The position numbers and the translations under genes were made by a program. From Rhizobium oryzihabitans (GTDB lineage: Bacteria > Pseudomonadota > Alphaproteobacteria > Rhizobiales > Rhizobiaceae), in NCBI RefSeq assembly GCF_010669145.1, contig NZ_CP048635.1, positions 1,884,382 to 1,948,381 of the forward strand: 64,000 bases of DNA, in the 5' to 3' direction. Every line of letters begins with the position of its first letter. Position 1 is the stretch's first letter. The notes under the pieces were generated by a model. The model did no database searches. It was given only the letters and a program-made list of their open reading frames with translations, and was not told where the DNA came from. This document shows, in pieces, positions 42,621 through 53,602 of this stretch.

Positions 42621-44405
42621 ATGACCGAATTCACCACACGCCCCGAAATTCTCGGCACATTCGGCGTCGTCACGTCGACGCACTGGATCGCATCGTCGGT
42701 GGGCATGGCAATCCTCGAAAAGGGGGGCAATGCCTTCGACGCGGCGGTCGCCACCGGCTTCGTGCTACAGATCGTCGAACCGCATCTCTGCGGTCCGGGC
42801 GGCGACATGCCTGCGGTCTTTTATTCGAAGAAGAAGGACAAGGTCGAAGTCATCTGCGCGCAGGGTCCTGCTCCGAGCGGCGCGACGATCGAACATTATA
42901 CATCCGAGGGGCTGAAGCTGATCCCCGGCGACGGGCTGCTCGCAACCGTCATTCCCGGAGCCTTCGACGGCTGGATGCTGATGCTGCGCGACTACGGCAC
43001 GATGAGCGTCCGCGAGGTGCTGGAGCCCGCCATCTATTATGCCGAATACGGACATCCGACCCTGCCGCGCGTTTCTGCCACCATCAAGGGGCTTGCGGAA
43101 TTCTTCGAGAAGGAATGGCCGACATCCTACGAGACCTGGCTGCCGGGCGGTGCCGCACCCGAACCGCATGCCCTTTTCCGGAACCCGGTTCTTGCGGAAA
43201 CCTACAAGCGGATCGTCACTGAATCCGAAGCGCGTTCGGGTCGCGAGAACCAGATCGAAGCGGCGCGTGATGCCTTCTACCGGGGTTTCGTAGCGGAAGC
43301 TATCGACACATACGTAAAGACCGCCGAAGTCATGGATGCAAGCGGCACCAGGCACAGGGGCGTGCTGACGGCGCAGGACATGGCGGACTGGAGCGCGACC
43401 ATCGAGGCGCCGCAGACGCTCGATTATCATGACTGGACGATTGCCAAGACGCCCGCATGGGGGCAGGGACCGGTTCTGTTGCAGTCGCTCGCCCTCTTGA
43501 AAGGCTTCGATCTCGCGGCCATGGACCCGTCCGGTCCCGATTTCATCCACACGATTGTTGAAGCCATGAAGCTCGCCTTTGCCGACCGTGAGGTCTATTA
43601 CGGCGATCCGGAATTCGGCCAGATTCCGACGGAATATCTTCTCTCCGAGGGCTACAATGCCGGGCGTCGTAAACTGATCGGCAGCGAGGCATCGCTCGAG
43701 CTGCGTCCCGGCACCGTACCGGGTTACGAAAAGCAGGTGGATGCCACCATGGCGATGCTGGCCGAGATGAGCGGCAAGGGCGCGGTTTACGAACCGACCA
43801 TGTCGCATCTGACGGAAAAGCGCGGTGATACGGTGCATATCGACGTCATCGACCGCTGGGGCAACATGGTTTCCACCACGCCGTCGGGCGGCTGGCTGCA
43901 ATCCTCGCCCATCGTGCCGGGCCTTGGTTTCGCGCTCAATTCCCGCGCCCAGATGTTCTGGCTGAAGGAAGGCCTGCCGACTTCGCTTGCTCCGGGAAAA
44001 CGCCCGCGCACGACGCTGACGCCATCGCTTGCGCTGCATCAGGGACGTCCTTCCATGGTCTTCGGCACGCCGGGCGGCGACCAGCAGGACCAATGGCAGC
44101 TGCCTTTCTTCCTGCGATATGCGCATCACGGCAAGAACCTGCAGGCGGCCATCGACATGCCGCTTTTCCACACTTCGCATTTTCCGGGCTCGTTTTATCC
44201 GCGCACCAGCTCGCCGGGCGAAATCATGGTGGAAAGCACAGCGGGTGACATCACGCTGCAGGAGCTTCGCCGCCGTGGCCACAAGGTCACCGTTGCCGAT
44301 GCCTGGTCGGTAGGGCGCCTGACCGCCGCGCGACGGGATGCCGACGGCCTGCTGCGGGCCGCGGCAACGCCGCGACTGATGCAGGCCTATGCGGTGGGGC
44401 GATAA
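42621..44405 (+). CDS. Gamma-glutamyltransferase (Ntn hydrolase), apparently cytoplasmic
   Basis: A 594-residue gamma-glutamyltranspeptidase-family proenzyme. The autoprocessing Thr is probably T404 in KRGDTVHIDVIDRWGN, giving a large and a small subunit; STTPSGGWLQSS follows, and GGNAFDAAVAT and PHLCGPGGDM are conserved in the large part. No signal peptide is visible at MTEFTTRPEI, unlike periplasmic GGT enzymes, so it should cleave gamma-glutamyl peptides after import. It sits between the permease and ATPase genes of an importer, which supports uptake and hydrolysis of glutathione-like peptides. A related possibility is a cephalosporin-acylase-type amidase. Confidence 0.86.
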   Translation: MTEFTTRPEILGTFGVVTSTHWIASSVGMAILEKGGNAFDAAVATGFVLQIVEPHLCGPGGDMPAVFYSKKKDKVEVICAQGPAPSGATIEHYTSEGLKLIPGDGLLATVIPGAFDGWMLMLRDYGTMSVREVLEPAIYYAEYGHPTLPRVSATIKGLAEFFEKEWPTSYETWLPGGAAPEPHALFRNPVLAETYKRIVTESEARSGRENQIEAARDAFYRGFVAEAIDTYVKTAEVMDASGTRHRGVLTAQDMADWSATIEAPQTLDYHDWTIAKTPAWGQGPVLLQSLALLKGFDLAAMDPSGPDFIHTIVEAMKLAFADREVYYGDPEFGQIPTEYLLSEGYNAGRRKLIGSEASLELRPGTVPGYEKQVDATMAMLAEMSGKGAVYEPTMSHLTEKRGDTVHIDVIDRWGNMVSTTPSGGWLQSSPIVPGLGFALNSRAQMFWLKEGLPTSLAPGKRPRTTLTPSLALHQGRPSMVFGTPGGDQQDQWQLPFFLRYAHHGKNLQAAIDMPLFHTSHFPGSFYPRTSSPGEIMVESTAGDITLQELRRRGHKVTVADAWSVGRLTAARRDADGLLRAAATPRLMQAYAVGR

Positions 44406-44409
44406 AACC

Positions 44410-46221
<1,812 letters not shown>

Positions 46222-46369
46222 GGTTTGCAGCCGACGCCGATGGCCCGGGTGCCGTCGGTCTCTGCGCATTTTCTAAAAAGCACGCGTTTACATCTCCGCA
46301 ATAATGACTAGGCTGGCGGCTCGTTATCAGGTCGATTGGTCTTCCGCAGGAAAGCGGCTGGAGAAATTT

Positions 46370-48580
46370 ATGAGTTCAGCTACGCCGAAACTGGATAGTT
46401 GCGGCGCCGAGCCCATCCACATCCCCGGCGCCATCCAGGAACACGGCGCGCTTTTGGTCCTTTCCGCGCGCGATCTGGCAATTTTGCAGGCAAGCGACAA
46501 TCTTGAGCGCTATCTCGACATGCCCTTGCCGGTCGGGACCGTGGCTGACAATGGTGTTTTCCCTTTCAGGGATGCCCTGTCGGCCTGGTATGCGAATGAC
46601 GAGAGCAATTTCAGATATGTCTGGGCCGACAAGGCTCTGGACGTCACCGCCCATCGTTCGGGCACCCTGATCATCCTCGAATTCGAGGAAACGAGAAAGG
46701 GCGAATCGGCGGAAGCGCTGATGGGCGAGCTGACGGGTTTTGCACAATATCTGAACAGCGTGCCGTCGCTTGAGGACGCGCTTTTGCGGACAGCGCAGCT
46801 CGTGTCCTCGATCAGCGGTTACGACCGCACCCTGATCTACGATTTCGGACCGGACTGGAGCGGGCATGTCGTGGCGGAAGCGGGAAGCGGCGCCCTACCG
46901 TCTTACCTCGAGCTTCGTTTTCCGGCTGGCGACATTCCGCCTCAGGCGAGGCAGCTTTACACGATCAACCGCCTGCGCATGATCCCGGACATCGGCTACA
47001 AGCCAGTTCCGGTCAATCCACAGATCAATCCGGAGACGGGTGCGGTGCTCGATATGAGCCTGTCGCAGCTTCGCAGCGTCTCGCCGGTTCATATCGAATA
47101 TATGCGCAATATGGGCACGGCGGCGTCCATGTCCGTCTCGATCATCGTCAATGGCAGGTTGTGGGGGCTTATTGCCTGCCATCATGCGGCACCGCATTCC
47201 GTCTCCAGGTCCGTGCGCGAGGCATGTGACTTTGCAGCGCAGCTGCTGTCCATGCGAATTGCAATGGAGCAGAGTTCCAAAGATGCGTCGCGCCGCGTTG
47301 AACTCGGATATGTGCAGGCCCGCCTGCTGAACGGCATGGCGTCAGCCCCGAAATGGGTGGACGGCCTTCTTGGTGGCGAGGACGAAAGGCAGGATCTGCT
47401 GAAGCAGGTCGGCGCGGATGGTGCCGCCCTTGTTCTGGACGATGAGTGCCATCTGGTGGGCCAGACGCCACCGAGGCACGAGGTCGAGGACCTTGTGCTA
47501 TGGCTTGGGGAAAAGGAAATCGCTGACGTCTTCGCAACCACGAACCTTCCCGAGATCTATCCAGCCGCCGCATCTTATGCATCCGTTGCCAGCGGGCTTG
47601 TTGCAATGCGCGTTTCGGAGCTGCATGGAAGCTGGCTGATCTGGTTCCGCCCGGAGGTGGTCAAGACCGTGCGTTGGGGCGGCAACCCGCATAAGACCGT
47701 GCAGGAAAGCGGTCGCATCCATCCGCGAAAATCCTTCGAAATCCGGAAGGAGCAGGTACGCAATATCGCCGCCCCCTGGTCCGAGGCGGAACTTTCCGCC
47801 GCGCGCGAGCTTCGCAGTGCGATTATCGGCATCGTCCTGCGCAAGGCCGAAGAAATGGCGGACCTCACGCGGGAGCTGCAACGGACGAACAAGGAGCTCG
47901 AAGCCTTTTCCTATTCCGTTTCGCATGATTTGCGCGCGCCTTTCCGGCATATCGTCGGCTTTGCGCAATTGTTGCGCGAGCGAAGCAGTGCCATGGACGA
48001 CAAATCGCTGCATTATCTGCAGATGATTTCGGAAGCGGCGCTCGGGGCGGGAAAGCTGGTCGATGATCTCCTGAACTTTTCCCAGCTCGGCCGCGCGCAG
48101 ATCAGCATGAAACCCGTTGACATGAAGAAGCTGGTCAGCGAAGTGCGCCGCTCCGTCCTCTCCACCATTGCGGACCGCAAGGTCGAATGGCACGTCGGCG
48201 ATCTGCCGGTCACGCTTGGCGATCCGACATTGTTGCGGCAGGTCTGGTACAATCTGATCGACAATGCGATCAAATATTCCCGTCAGGAGCCTGTCTCCAT
48301 CATCACGATTTCGGCAATTGCAACCGATGACGACGTCACCTATTCAGTTCAGGACAACGGCGTCGGTTTCGACATGGCCTATTACAACAAGCTGTTTGGC
48401 GTTTTTCAGAGGCTGCAGCGTGTCGAGGATTTCGAGGGCACGGGGATAGGTCTCGCGCTGGTCCGGCGGATTGTGGAACGCCACCGCGGCTCTGTCAGCG
48501 CCGCGGGAACCGTCGGGGAGGGAGCGTCGTTCTCCTTCACATTGCCGGTCATGAAAATTGAAGAGGAAGAAATTGCCTGA
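46370..48580 (+). CDS. Bacteriophytochrome sensor histidine kinase (Agp1-like)
   Basis: A 736-residue photoreceptor: PAS (about 1-105), GAF (about 125-290), PHY (about 300-480) and a HisKA/HATPase module. The biliverdin-binding Cys is C11 in KLDSCGAEPIHIPGAIQEHG, the chromophore-contact motif is RFPAGDIPPQARQLY, the tongue motif is HPRKSFEI, and the phospho-acceptor His is in YSVSHDLRAPFRH. The Cys-to-His distance is 508 residues, the same as Cys20 to His528 that I recall for Agrobacterium Agp1, and long stretches look near-identical. GGAG lies eight bases before the ATG; a longer frame starts at 46304 without a ribosome site. It should sense red/far-red light and phosphorylate the receiver encoded next, whose start overlaps its stop. 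Confidence 0.93.
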   Translation: MSSATPKLDSCGAEPIHIPGAIQEHGALLVLSARDLAILQASDNLERYLDMPLPVGTVADNGVFPFRDALSAWYANDESNFRYVWADKALDVTAHRSGTLIILEFEETRKGESAEALMGELTGFAQYLNSVPSLEDALLRTAQLVSSISGYDRTLIYDFGPDWSGHVVAEAGSGALPSYLELRFPAGDIPPQARQLYTINRLRMIPDIGYKPVPVNPQINPETGAVLDMSLSQLRSVSPVHIEYMRNMGTAASMSVSIIVNGRLWGLIACHHAAPHSVSRSVREACDFAAQLLSMRIAMEQSSKDASRRVELGYVQARLLNGMASAPKWVDGLLGGEDERQDLLKQVGADGAALVLDDECHLVGQTPPRHEVEDLVLWLGEKEIADVFATTNLPEIYPAAASYASVASGLVAMRVSELHGSWLIWFRPEVVKTVRWGGNPHKTVQESGRIHPRKSFEIRKEQVRNIAAPWSEAELSAARELRSAIIGIVLRKAEEMADLTRELQRTNKELEAFSYSVSHDLRAPFRHIVGFAQLLRERSSAMDDKSLHYLQMISEAALGAGKLVDDLLNFSQLGRAQISMKPVDMKKLVSEVRRSVLSTIADRKVEWHVGDLPVTLGDPTLLRQVWYNLIDNAIKYSRQEPVSIITISAIATDDDVTYSVQDNGVGFDMAYYNKLFGVFQRLQRVEDFEGTGIGLALVRRIVERHRGSVSAAGTVGEGASFSFTLPVMKIEEEEIA

Positions 48581-49028
48581 ACTGAGACCTATTCTGCTTG
48601 TGGAAGATAATCCACGCGATCTGGAATTGACGCTGACAGCTCTCGAAAAATGCCAGTTGGCAAACGAAGTCGTGGTCGCCCGGGACGGTGCCGAGGCGCT
48701 CGATTATCTGACCCTTGGCGGTACTTACGATAACCGGCCGGCAGGTGATCCCGCCGTCGTGCTTCTGGACCTCAAATTGCCCAAGGTGGACGGACTTGAG
48801 GTTCTGCAGAAGGTGAAAGGCAGCGATAACTTGCGACACATTCCGGTCGTCATGCTGACTTCGTCCCGTGAAGAACAGGACCTTGTGAAGAGTTATGAGC
48901 TGGGCGTGAATGCTTTTGTCGTCAAGCCCGTCGAATTTAATCAGTTTTTCAAGGCGATACAGGATCTTGGCGTGTTCTGGGCGCTGTTGAACGAGCCGCC
49001 GCCGGGTGCCCGTCGCAATGATGGATGA
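48573..49028 (+). CDS. Single-domain response regulator, cognate of the phytochrome kinase
   Basis: A 151-residue Rcp1-type receiver: ILLVEDNPRDLELTL at the start, phospho-Asp in AVVLLDLKLPKVDG, VVMLTSSREEQDL and Lys in AFVVKPVEF. There is no output domain. The TTG at 48573 overlaps the phytochrome stop and has GAGGAAG upstream inside that gene, giving MPELRPILL; a TTG at 48558 is too early for a ribosome site. The overlap makes the pairing with the kinase clear. It overlaps the following receiver-kinase hybrid too. Confidence 0.9.
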   Translation: MPELRPILLVEDNPRDLELTLTALEKCQLANEVVVARDGAEALDYLTLGGTYDNRPAGDPAVVLLDLKLPKVDGLEVLQKVKGSDNLRHIPVVMLTSSREEQDLVKSYELGVNAFVVKPVEFNQFFKAIQDLGVFWALLNEPPPGARRNDG

Positions 49029-50034
49029 CGCGGTGCCGCCGATGAATGCATGCAGGCTTCTTCTTCTGGAAGACAGTTCGGTCGATGCGGAGTTGATAGA
49101 AGAACAGCTTTCGCGCATGTCGCCAATGCCGAGTGTGACGCGGGCGGTAGGCAGGGCGTCGTTTATCGAAGCGCTCGAGAACAACCAGTTCGATGTCATC
49201 CTGTCTGATTTCTCGCTGCCGGATTTCGACGGCATGGCTGCGCTCGATATTGCCGTGCAGAAAATCCCGGATGTGCCGTTCATTTTCGTTTCCGGCGTCC
49301 TGGGCGAGGATGCGGCGATCGATGCATTCAGGCGCGGCGCGACGGACTACGTCGTCAAGCAAAGGCTGGTGAGACTGCCTTCCGCTGTGGAGCGCGCGCT
49401 CGCCGAGGCGCGTGAAAAGCAGGAGCGGAAGCGGGCGGAAATCCATAAGGAACTGCTGGTTCGCGAACTCAGCCACCGGGTGAAGAACACCATGGCCATG
49501 GTGATCTCGATCATCCGCAGGACCGCGAAGGGCAGCAGGTCGATCGAGGATTATCAGGCGCGGCTTGTTGCCAGGGTAAGTGCGCTCGCGGAAAGCCACG
49601 CGCTGCTTTTTCAGAGCAACTGGGGAGAGACCGATCTCCGCGATGTGGTGAAAAGGGCAATCGAGCCTCACAATGTCTTTGTCGGCCGCGTCGATCTCGA
49701 TGGCCCTGCGGGCATCTATGTCTCACCGAAATCCGCATTGGCCCTCGGCATGATCCTGCATGAGCTGGTGACGAACGCGCAGAAATACGGTTCGCTGTCG
49801 AACGGCGACGGGGTAGTGAAGGTCATCTGGAGGCTCGTCCGCGACGAGAACGGAGCGCTCCGGATAGATCTGCAATGGCAGGAAACGGGCGGTCCCGCCG
49901 TCGTCCCTCCCGAAGATACGGGTTTTGGCACGACGCTGATAACCAAGGGCGCGCAGTATGAACTCAACGCCGAAGGCGCCATTGCCTACGACCACGATGG
50001 TTTGAAGTATCGACTAGTTTTTCCGATGAATTGA
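49021..50034 (+). CDS. Receiver-HWE histidine kinase hybrid
   Basis: About 337 residues: an N-terminal receiver (LLLLEDSSVDAELIEEQLS, phospho-Asp in VILSDFSLPDFDG, Lys in YVVKQR) followed by an HWE-type kinase with phospho-His in ELSHRVKNTMAMV, N-box LHELVTNAQKYGS and WQETGGPAV with GFGTTLI at the end. The starts ATGATGGATGA overlap the previous stop; 49021 is used, 49018 or 49042 are alternatives. An input receiver on a kinase suggests relay from the phytochrome or its receiver to another regulator, such as a PhyR-type protein elsewhere. It ends the first sensory module. Confidence 0.87.
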   Translation: MDDAVPPMNACRLLLLEDSSVDAELIEEQLSRMSPMPSVTRAVGRASFIEALENNQFDVILSDFSLPDFDGMAALDIAVQKIPDVPFIFVSGVLGEDAAIDAFRRGATDYVVKQRLVRLPSAVERALAEAREKQERKRAEIHKELLVRELSHRVKNTMAMVISIIRRTAKGSRSIEDYQARLVARVSALAESHALLFQSNWGETDLRDVVKRAIEPHNVFVGRVDLDGPAGIYVSPKSALALGMILHELVTNAQKYGSLSNGDGVVKVIWRLVRDENGALRIDLQWQETGGPAVVPPEDTGFGTTLITKGAQYELNAEGAIAYDHDGLKYRLVFPMN

Positions 50035-50039
50035 AGGGA

Positions 50040-50059
50040 GCCGGTGGATCTCTACCGGC
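50040..50059 (+). terminator. Small hairpin between convergent kinase and receiver genes
   Basis: GCCGGT pairs with ACCGGC around GGATCTCT just past the receiver-kinase stop. The short stem and lack of a T tract make this a weak terminator candidate. Confidence 0.3.
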
Positions 50060-50075
50060 ACAGACCGCGCGCCAA

Positions 50076-50450
50076 CTAGCCGGCGGGAGAGAATTCCCGC
50101 GCCAGAATATCCGGAAGGCTGCCGAAATCACACGGCTTGGAGATGACGGTCAATTCTCGGAGCTGGGCGCGAAGCCCCGGAATTTCCGCATATCCGCTGC
50201 AGATGACGAAAGGTATACTGGCGGCCTTCAATTCATCGATCACCGGAAAGGACAATTCTCCCCGCAGATTGAGGTCGATCACGGCGCCGTCAAGCTCCGC
50301 TTCGCTGATCTTTTCCAGGGCCGCTTCGATATGGGAAACAGGTCCAACGACGCTTACACCGAGATCCGAGAGAAAGTCTTCCATGTCCATCGCCAGGAGC
50401 GCATCATCTTCCAGAACAAGGATTTGTTTTCCTTGAAAATTATAAGTCAT
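50076..50450 (-). CDS. Single-domain response regulator receiver protein (EcfG-type promoter)
   Basis: A 124-residue receiver: ILVLEDDALLAMDMEDFLS, phospho-Asp in GAVIDLNLRGELS, Thr/Ser replaced by VICSGY and Lys in VISKPCDF. This is the FixJ-independent, single-domain type common in rhizobia. It runs against the flanking kinase genes and has its own promoter, a perfect GGAAC-N16-CGTT element at 50515-50539, so it should be induced by general stress. It might feed back on the HWE kinases beside it. Partners are inferred. Confidence 0.88.
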   Translation of the reverse strand: MTYNFQGKQILVLEDDALLAMDMEDFLSDLGVSVVGPVSHIEAALEKISEAELDGAVIDLNLRGELSFPVIDELKAASIPFVICSGYAEIPGLRAQLRELTVISKPCDFGSLPDILAREFSPAG

Positions 50451-50514
50451 ATTTCACCACGTTTGCATCTCATCGGCCGCGCGCAGGCTGGTAGCCTTTC
50501 TGTCAACCCTGCTG

Positions 50515-50539
50515 AACGCTCTTCCTGAGAGATGGTTCC
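50515..50539 (-). promoter_or_regulatory. EcfG-type (general stress sigma) promoter
   Basis: On the minus strand GGAAC (50539-50535), 16 bases, then CGTT (50518-50515): an exact match to the alphaproteobacterial EcfG consensus. The predicted transcript start is near 50508, giving a leader of about 58 nt to the receiver gene. Confidence 0.75.
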
Positions 50540-50629
50540 CGCAAAGACGGGAAATAAAATGTTCGCTTCCACGTCTGTCATATTCTAATTTGCCCGACAA
50601 ATGAGCCGCCTACCGGGAATATTATTACT

Positions 50630-52123
50630 GTGACTAATTTTTCGCCGTTCGCTCAGCGAAGCCTTCTCATGCTCGCTGTTGGTGTCGCAATCCTGACCGG
50701 AATGGTCGCCATGTCGTTATGGCTGGTGCAGGTGAATAACCGGTACTCCCAGGAAACAGCCGAACTGCGCCGCGTGCGCGCGGCCATCCTCGATGTCGTG
50801 ACGTCGATGCAGGACATTGAAACCGGTCAGAGGGGCTATCTGCTGACCAACAATGTCGAATATCTGGGACCCTATAAGGACGCCATGAGCCGTCTGCCGG
50901 AACGGCGCTCGCGGCTTATGGACCTGCTGAAGGATCGTGACCAATACCGGCAGCCTCTGTCAGACATGACAAGCGCCATCGACAACAAGCTGGCCGAAAC
51001 GCGCGAAACAATCGAGCTGCAAAGGGCAGGGCGCATCACCGAGGCGGTGGAAGTCGTCCGGGAGAACGACGGCAAGCGTTTCATGAATGAGATCAGAACC
51101 GTCCTGTCGAAGCTGCAATCGGATACCGACGATCGGCTGCGCATCATCGTCGGCGATCAGCTGGGCGCCGCCAACCGGCTGCAACTGGTGACGATCGGCG
51201 GCGCCTTTGCCATCCTGATCGTCGTCGGTGGCTCGATCCTTCTGGTCTTCACCTATATCCGCGCCCTGAACCGGTCCCGGGATGATGTCGATGAACTCAA
51301 TCGTCATCTCGAGGAGCGTGTGGAGGAAAGAACGCGAGACCTTCGCCGCGCCAATCAGGAAATTCAGCGCTTCGCCTATATCGTCACGCATGATCTGCGG
51401 GCGCCGCTCGTCAATATCATGGGGTTCCTCGCCGAATTCGATACGTCGCTGAAGCCGGTCACGGCTTACATTCTCGCGGATGGCAAGACGCCGAGCGAAG
51501 AGGTCGTCCGCGAAGCCCGGCTTGCCGTTGAGGAGGATATTCCCGAGGCAATCAGCTTCATCCGGTCCTCGACCCGCAAAATGGATCAGCTGATCAATGC
51601 GATCCTGAAAATCTCCCGCGATGGCCAGCGGAAGCTGCAACCGGAAAAGGTCGATATTGAAACATTGCTGTCATCGCTTTCCGAGACGGTTCGCCACCAG
51701 ATCAATGCCAATGGCGGCGAGATCAATGTCGATACATCGAAGCTGACCGTCTATACGGATCGTATCTCCCTCGACCAGATCCTCGGCAATCTCTTCGACA
51801 ATGCGGTGAAATACCAGATGCCGGGACGCCCGCTCAGATTGACCGCACGCGCCTATCCGGCCGGACGCGGCGCCATCTCCATCGCGGTCAGCGACAATGG
51901 CCGCGGCATTGGCGAGCAGGATCTGGAGCGCATATTCGAGCTCTTCCGCCGCGCCGGCAATCAGGATCAGCCCGGGGAAGGAATTGGCCTTGCCCACGTT
52001 CGTTCGCTAATCAGAAATTTAGGAGGTGACATTAGGGTGGAGTCCGAGCTTGGCAAAGGAAGCACATTCACGCTGCTCCTGCCGAGCGACCTCAGAAAAG
52101 TGACGAAAGAAGGCGAACAATGA
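50630..52123 (+). CDS. CHASE3-domain sensor histidine kinase
   Basis: A 497-residue membrane kinase: first helix at residues 10-33, periplasmic CHASE3 domain (35-190) with the typical TSMQDIETGQRGYLLTNN, second helix at about 195-220, HAMP-like coiled coil (LNRHLEERVEERTRDLRRAN), then phospho-His in YIVTHDLRAPLVN, N-box LFDNAVKYQ and SDNGRGIGEQD. GTG is the only start in a suitable place, with weak ribosome site GGGAATA upstream. It opens a second module with the same order as the phytochrome module. The signal is unknown; CHASE3 domains are extracytoplasmic. Confidence 0.9.
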   Translation: MTNFSPFAQRSLLMLAVGVAILTGMVAMSLWLVQVNNRYSQETAELRRVRAAILDVVTSMQDIETGQRGYLLTNNVEYLGPYKDAMSRLPERRSRLMDLLKDRDQYRQPLSDMTSAIDNKLAETRETIELQRAGRITEAVEVVRENDGKRFMNEIRTVLSKLQSDTDDRLRIIVGDQLGAANRLQLVTIGGAFAILIVVGGSILLVFTYIRALNRSRDDVDELNRHLEERVEERTRDLRRANQEIQRFAYIVTHDLRAPLVNIMGFLAEFDTSLKPVTAYILADGKTPSEEVVREARLAVEEDIPEAISFIRSSTRKMDQLINAILKISRDGQRKLQPEKVDIETLLSSLSETVRHQINANGGEINVDTSKLTVYTDRISLDQILGNLFDNAVKYQMPGRPLRLTARAYPAGRGAISIAVSDNGRGIGEQDLERIFELFRRAGNQDQPGEGIGLAHVRSLIRNLGGDIRVESELGKGSTFTLLLPSDLRKVTKEGEQ

Positions 52124-52557
52124 AGGCAACCGGTCAAGAGGTAACGATCGTGATGATCGAGGATGACGAAGGTCATGCTCGTCTGATTGAAAAAAACGTG
52201 CGTCGTGCGGGTGTGAACAACGAGATCGTGCCCTTTACGCTTGGCGCAAAGGCGCTTGATTACATCCTCGGCGAAAGCCGCGATGGCCTTGTCAGCAAGG
52301 ATCGCTATCTTCTCGTCCTGCTCGATCTCAATCTTCCGGATATGTCGGGTATCCGCATTCTCGAGCAGATCAAAAGCAACGAACATACACGCCGTTTGCC
52401 CGTCGTCGTGCTGACAACGACGGATGACGAAACCGAAATCCAGAAATGTTATGATCTTGGCGCAAATGTCTATATAACGAAGCCGGTCGACTACGAAGGT
52501 TTCGCCAATGCGATCAAGAACCTCGGCCTGTTTTTCTCTGTAATTCAGATACCTTGA
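52120..52557 (+). CDS. Single-domain response regulator of the CHASE3 kinase
   Basis: A 145-residue Rcp1-type receiver: IVMIEDDEGHARLIEKNV, phospho-Asp in LVLLDLNLPDMSG, VVLTTTDDETEI and Lys in YITKPVDYEGF. ATGA overlap with the CHASE3 kinase stop couples the two. It resembles the receiver of the phytochrome module in length and sequence. Confidence 0.92.
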   Translation: MKATGQEVTIVMIEDDEGHARLIEKNVRRAGVNNEIVPFTLGAKALDYILGESRDGLVSKDRYLLVLLDLNLPDMSGIRILEQIKSNEHTRRLPVVVLTTTDDETEIQKCYDLGANVYITKPVDYEGFANAIKNLGLFFSVIQIP

Positions 52558-52561
52558 AGGC

Positions 52562-53602
52562 ATGATGGATTTGCGCGTTTTGTATGTTGATGATGATCCG
52601 GCGCTGGCACGGCTTTCCAGCCGTGTCCTTGGTCGTCATGGAATGGAGGTGGTGCATGCCGCCTCCGTCGCCTCGGGGCTCGAGCTATTTCAAAACGAGC
52701 AATTCGATGTGGTCGTCCTCGACCACTATTTCCAGACATCGACGGGAATGGAGTTTCTGGCAGCGATCCAGTCGTTGCCGGGGCGCGTTCCCGTGCTTTA
52801 CGTGACCGGGTCGAACGAAGCCAAGATCGCCATCGACGCCCTCAAGGCGGGTGCTGCCGACTTTGTCATAAAGAATGTCGGCGACGACTTCTTTCCGCTG
52901 TTGCGCACGGCCATCAATCAGGCCCTGGAAAACCACCGCCTGCGCCAGAACAAGGAGGAATCCGACCGCTTGCTGGTGAAGGCCAAGGAACATGCGGAAA
53001 TGATGGTGAAGGAGATGAACCATCGTGTCGCCAACAGCCTGTCGCTGGTATCGGCGATGATCAGGCTGCAGATCAACACTGTGAAGTCGCCCGAGGCGGA
53101 AGTTGCCCTTCTGGAAACCCAGAGCAGGATTTCCGCCATCGCCGGCGTGCACCGCAGTCTCTACAATACCGACAATGTCGGCCTTGTATCGCTCAATTCC
53201 TACCTCACGTCGATCATCAGCGATCTGTTTCAGGCTGTTCCCGGTTCGTCCTCCGTCACGGTGGAGACATCGCTTTGTGAAGTCAGCCTCAAGGCGGATC
53301 ACGCGGTGGCACTCGGCGTCATCATCACCGAGCTTCTGACCAATGCGCTGAAATATGCCTATCCCGACCAGTCGGGCACGGTTCGTGTCCGGCTTTCCGA
53401 AGAGGACCGGCAATTTGTCCTCGTGGTTGAAGACGATGGCATCGGTTCAAAACCGGAGGCATCGCCGCGCGGCACCGGCCTCGGCACGAAGCTGATCATG
53501 GCTATGGCGCAGAATATTGGCGCGCGTGTCGAACAGACGCATACCCATCCTGAACTCGGCAAGGGTACGCGCTACATCATGACGTGGACTGAGAAGCAAT
53601 AA
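52562..53602 (+). CDS. Receiver-HisKA_2 histidine kinase hybrid
   Basis: A 346-residue protein: receiver with VLYVDDDPALARLSSR, VVVLDHYFQTSTG and Lys in FVIKNVGDD, then a HisKA_2/HWE-like kinase with phospho-His in EMNHRVANSLSLVSAM, N-box ITELLTNALKYAYP, and GTGLGTKLIMAMA. It follows the receiver by 4 nt. The order sensor kinase, lone receiver, receiver-kinase repeats that of the phytochrome module. Confidence 0.9.
   Translation: MMDLRVLYVDDDPALARLSSRVLGRHGMEVVHAASVASGLELFQNEQFDVVVLDHYFQTSTGMEFLAAIQSLPGRVPVLYVTGSNEAKIAIDALKAGAADFVIKNVGDDFFPLLRTAINQALENHRLRQNKEESDRLLVKAKEHAEMMVKEMNHRVANSLSLVSAMIRLQINTVKSPEAEVALLETQSRISAIAGVHRSLYNTDNVGLVSLNSYLTSIISDLFQAVPGSSSVTVETSLCEVSLKADHAVALGVIITELLTNALKYAYPDQSGTVRVRLSEEDRQFVLVVEDDGIGSKPEASPRGTGLGTKLIMAMAQNIGARVEQTHTHPELGKGTRYIMTWTEKQ

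Noticed and set aside
46304..46369. Longer N-terminus for the phytochrome starting at 46304
   Set aside because: The 22 extra residues lack a ribosome site and are unlike the phytochrome N-terminus; ATG at 46370 has GGAG in place and keeps the chromophore Cys near the start.
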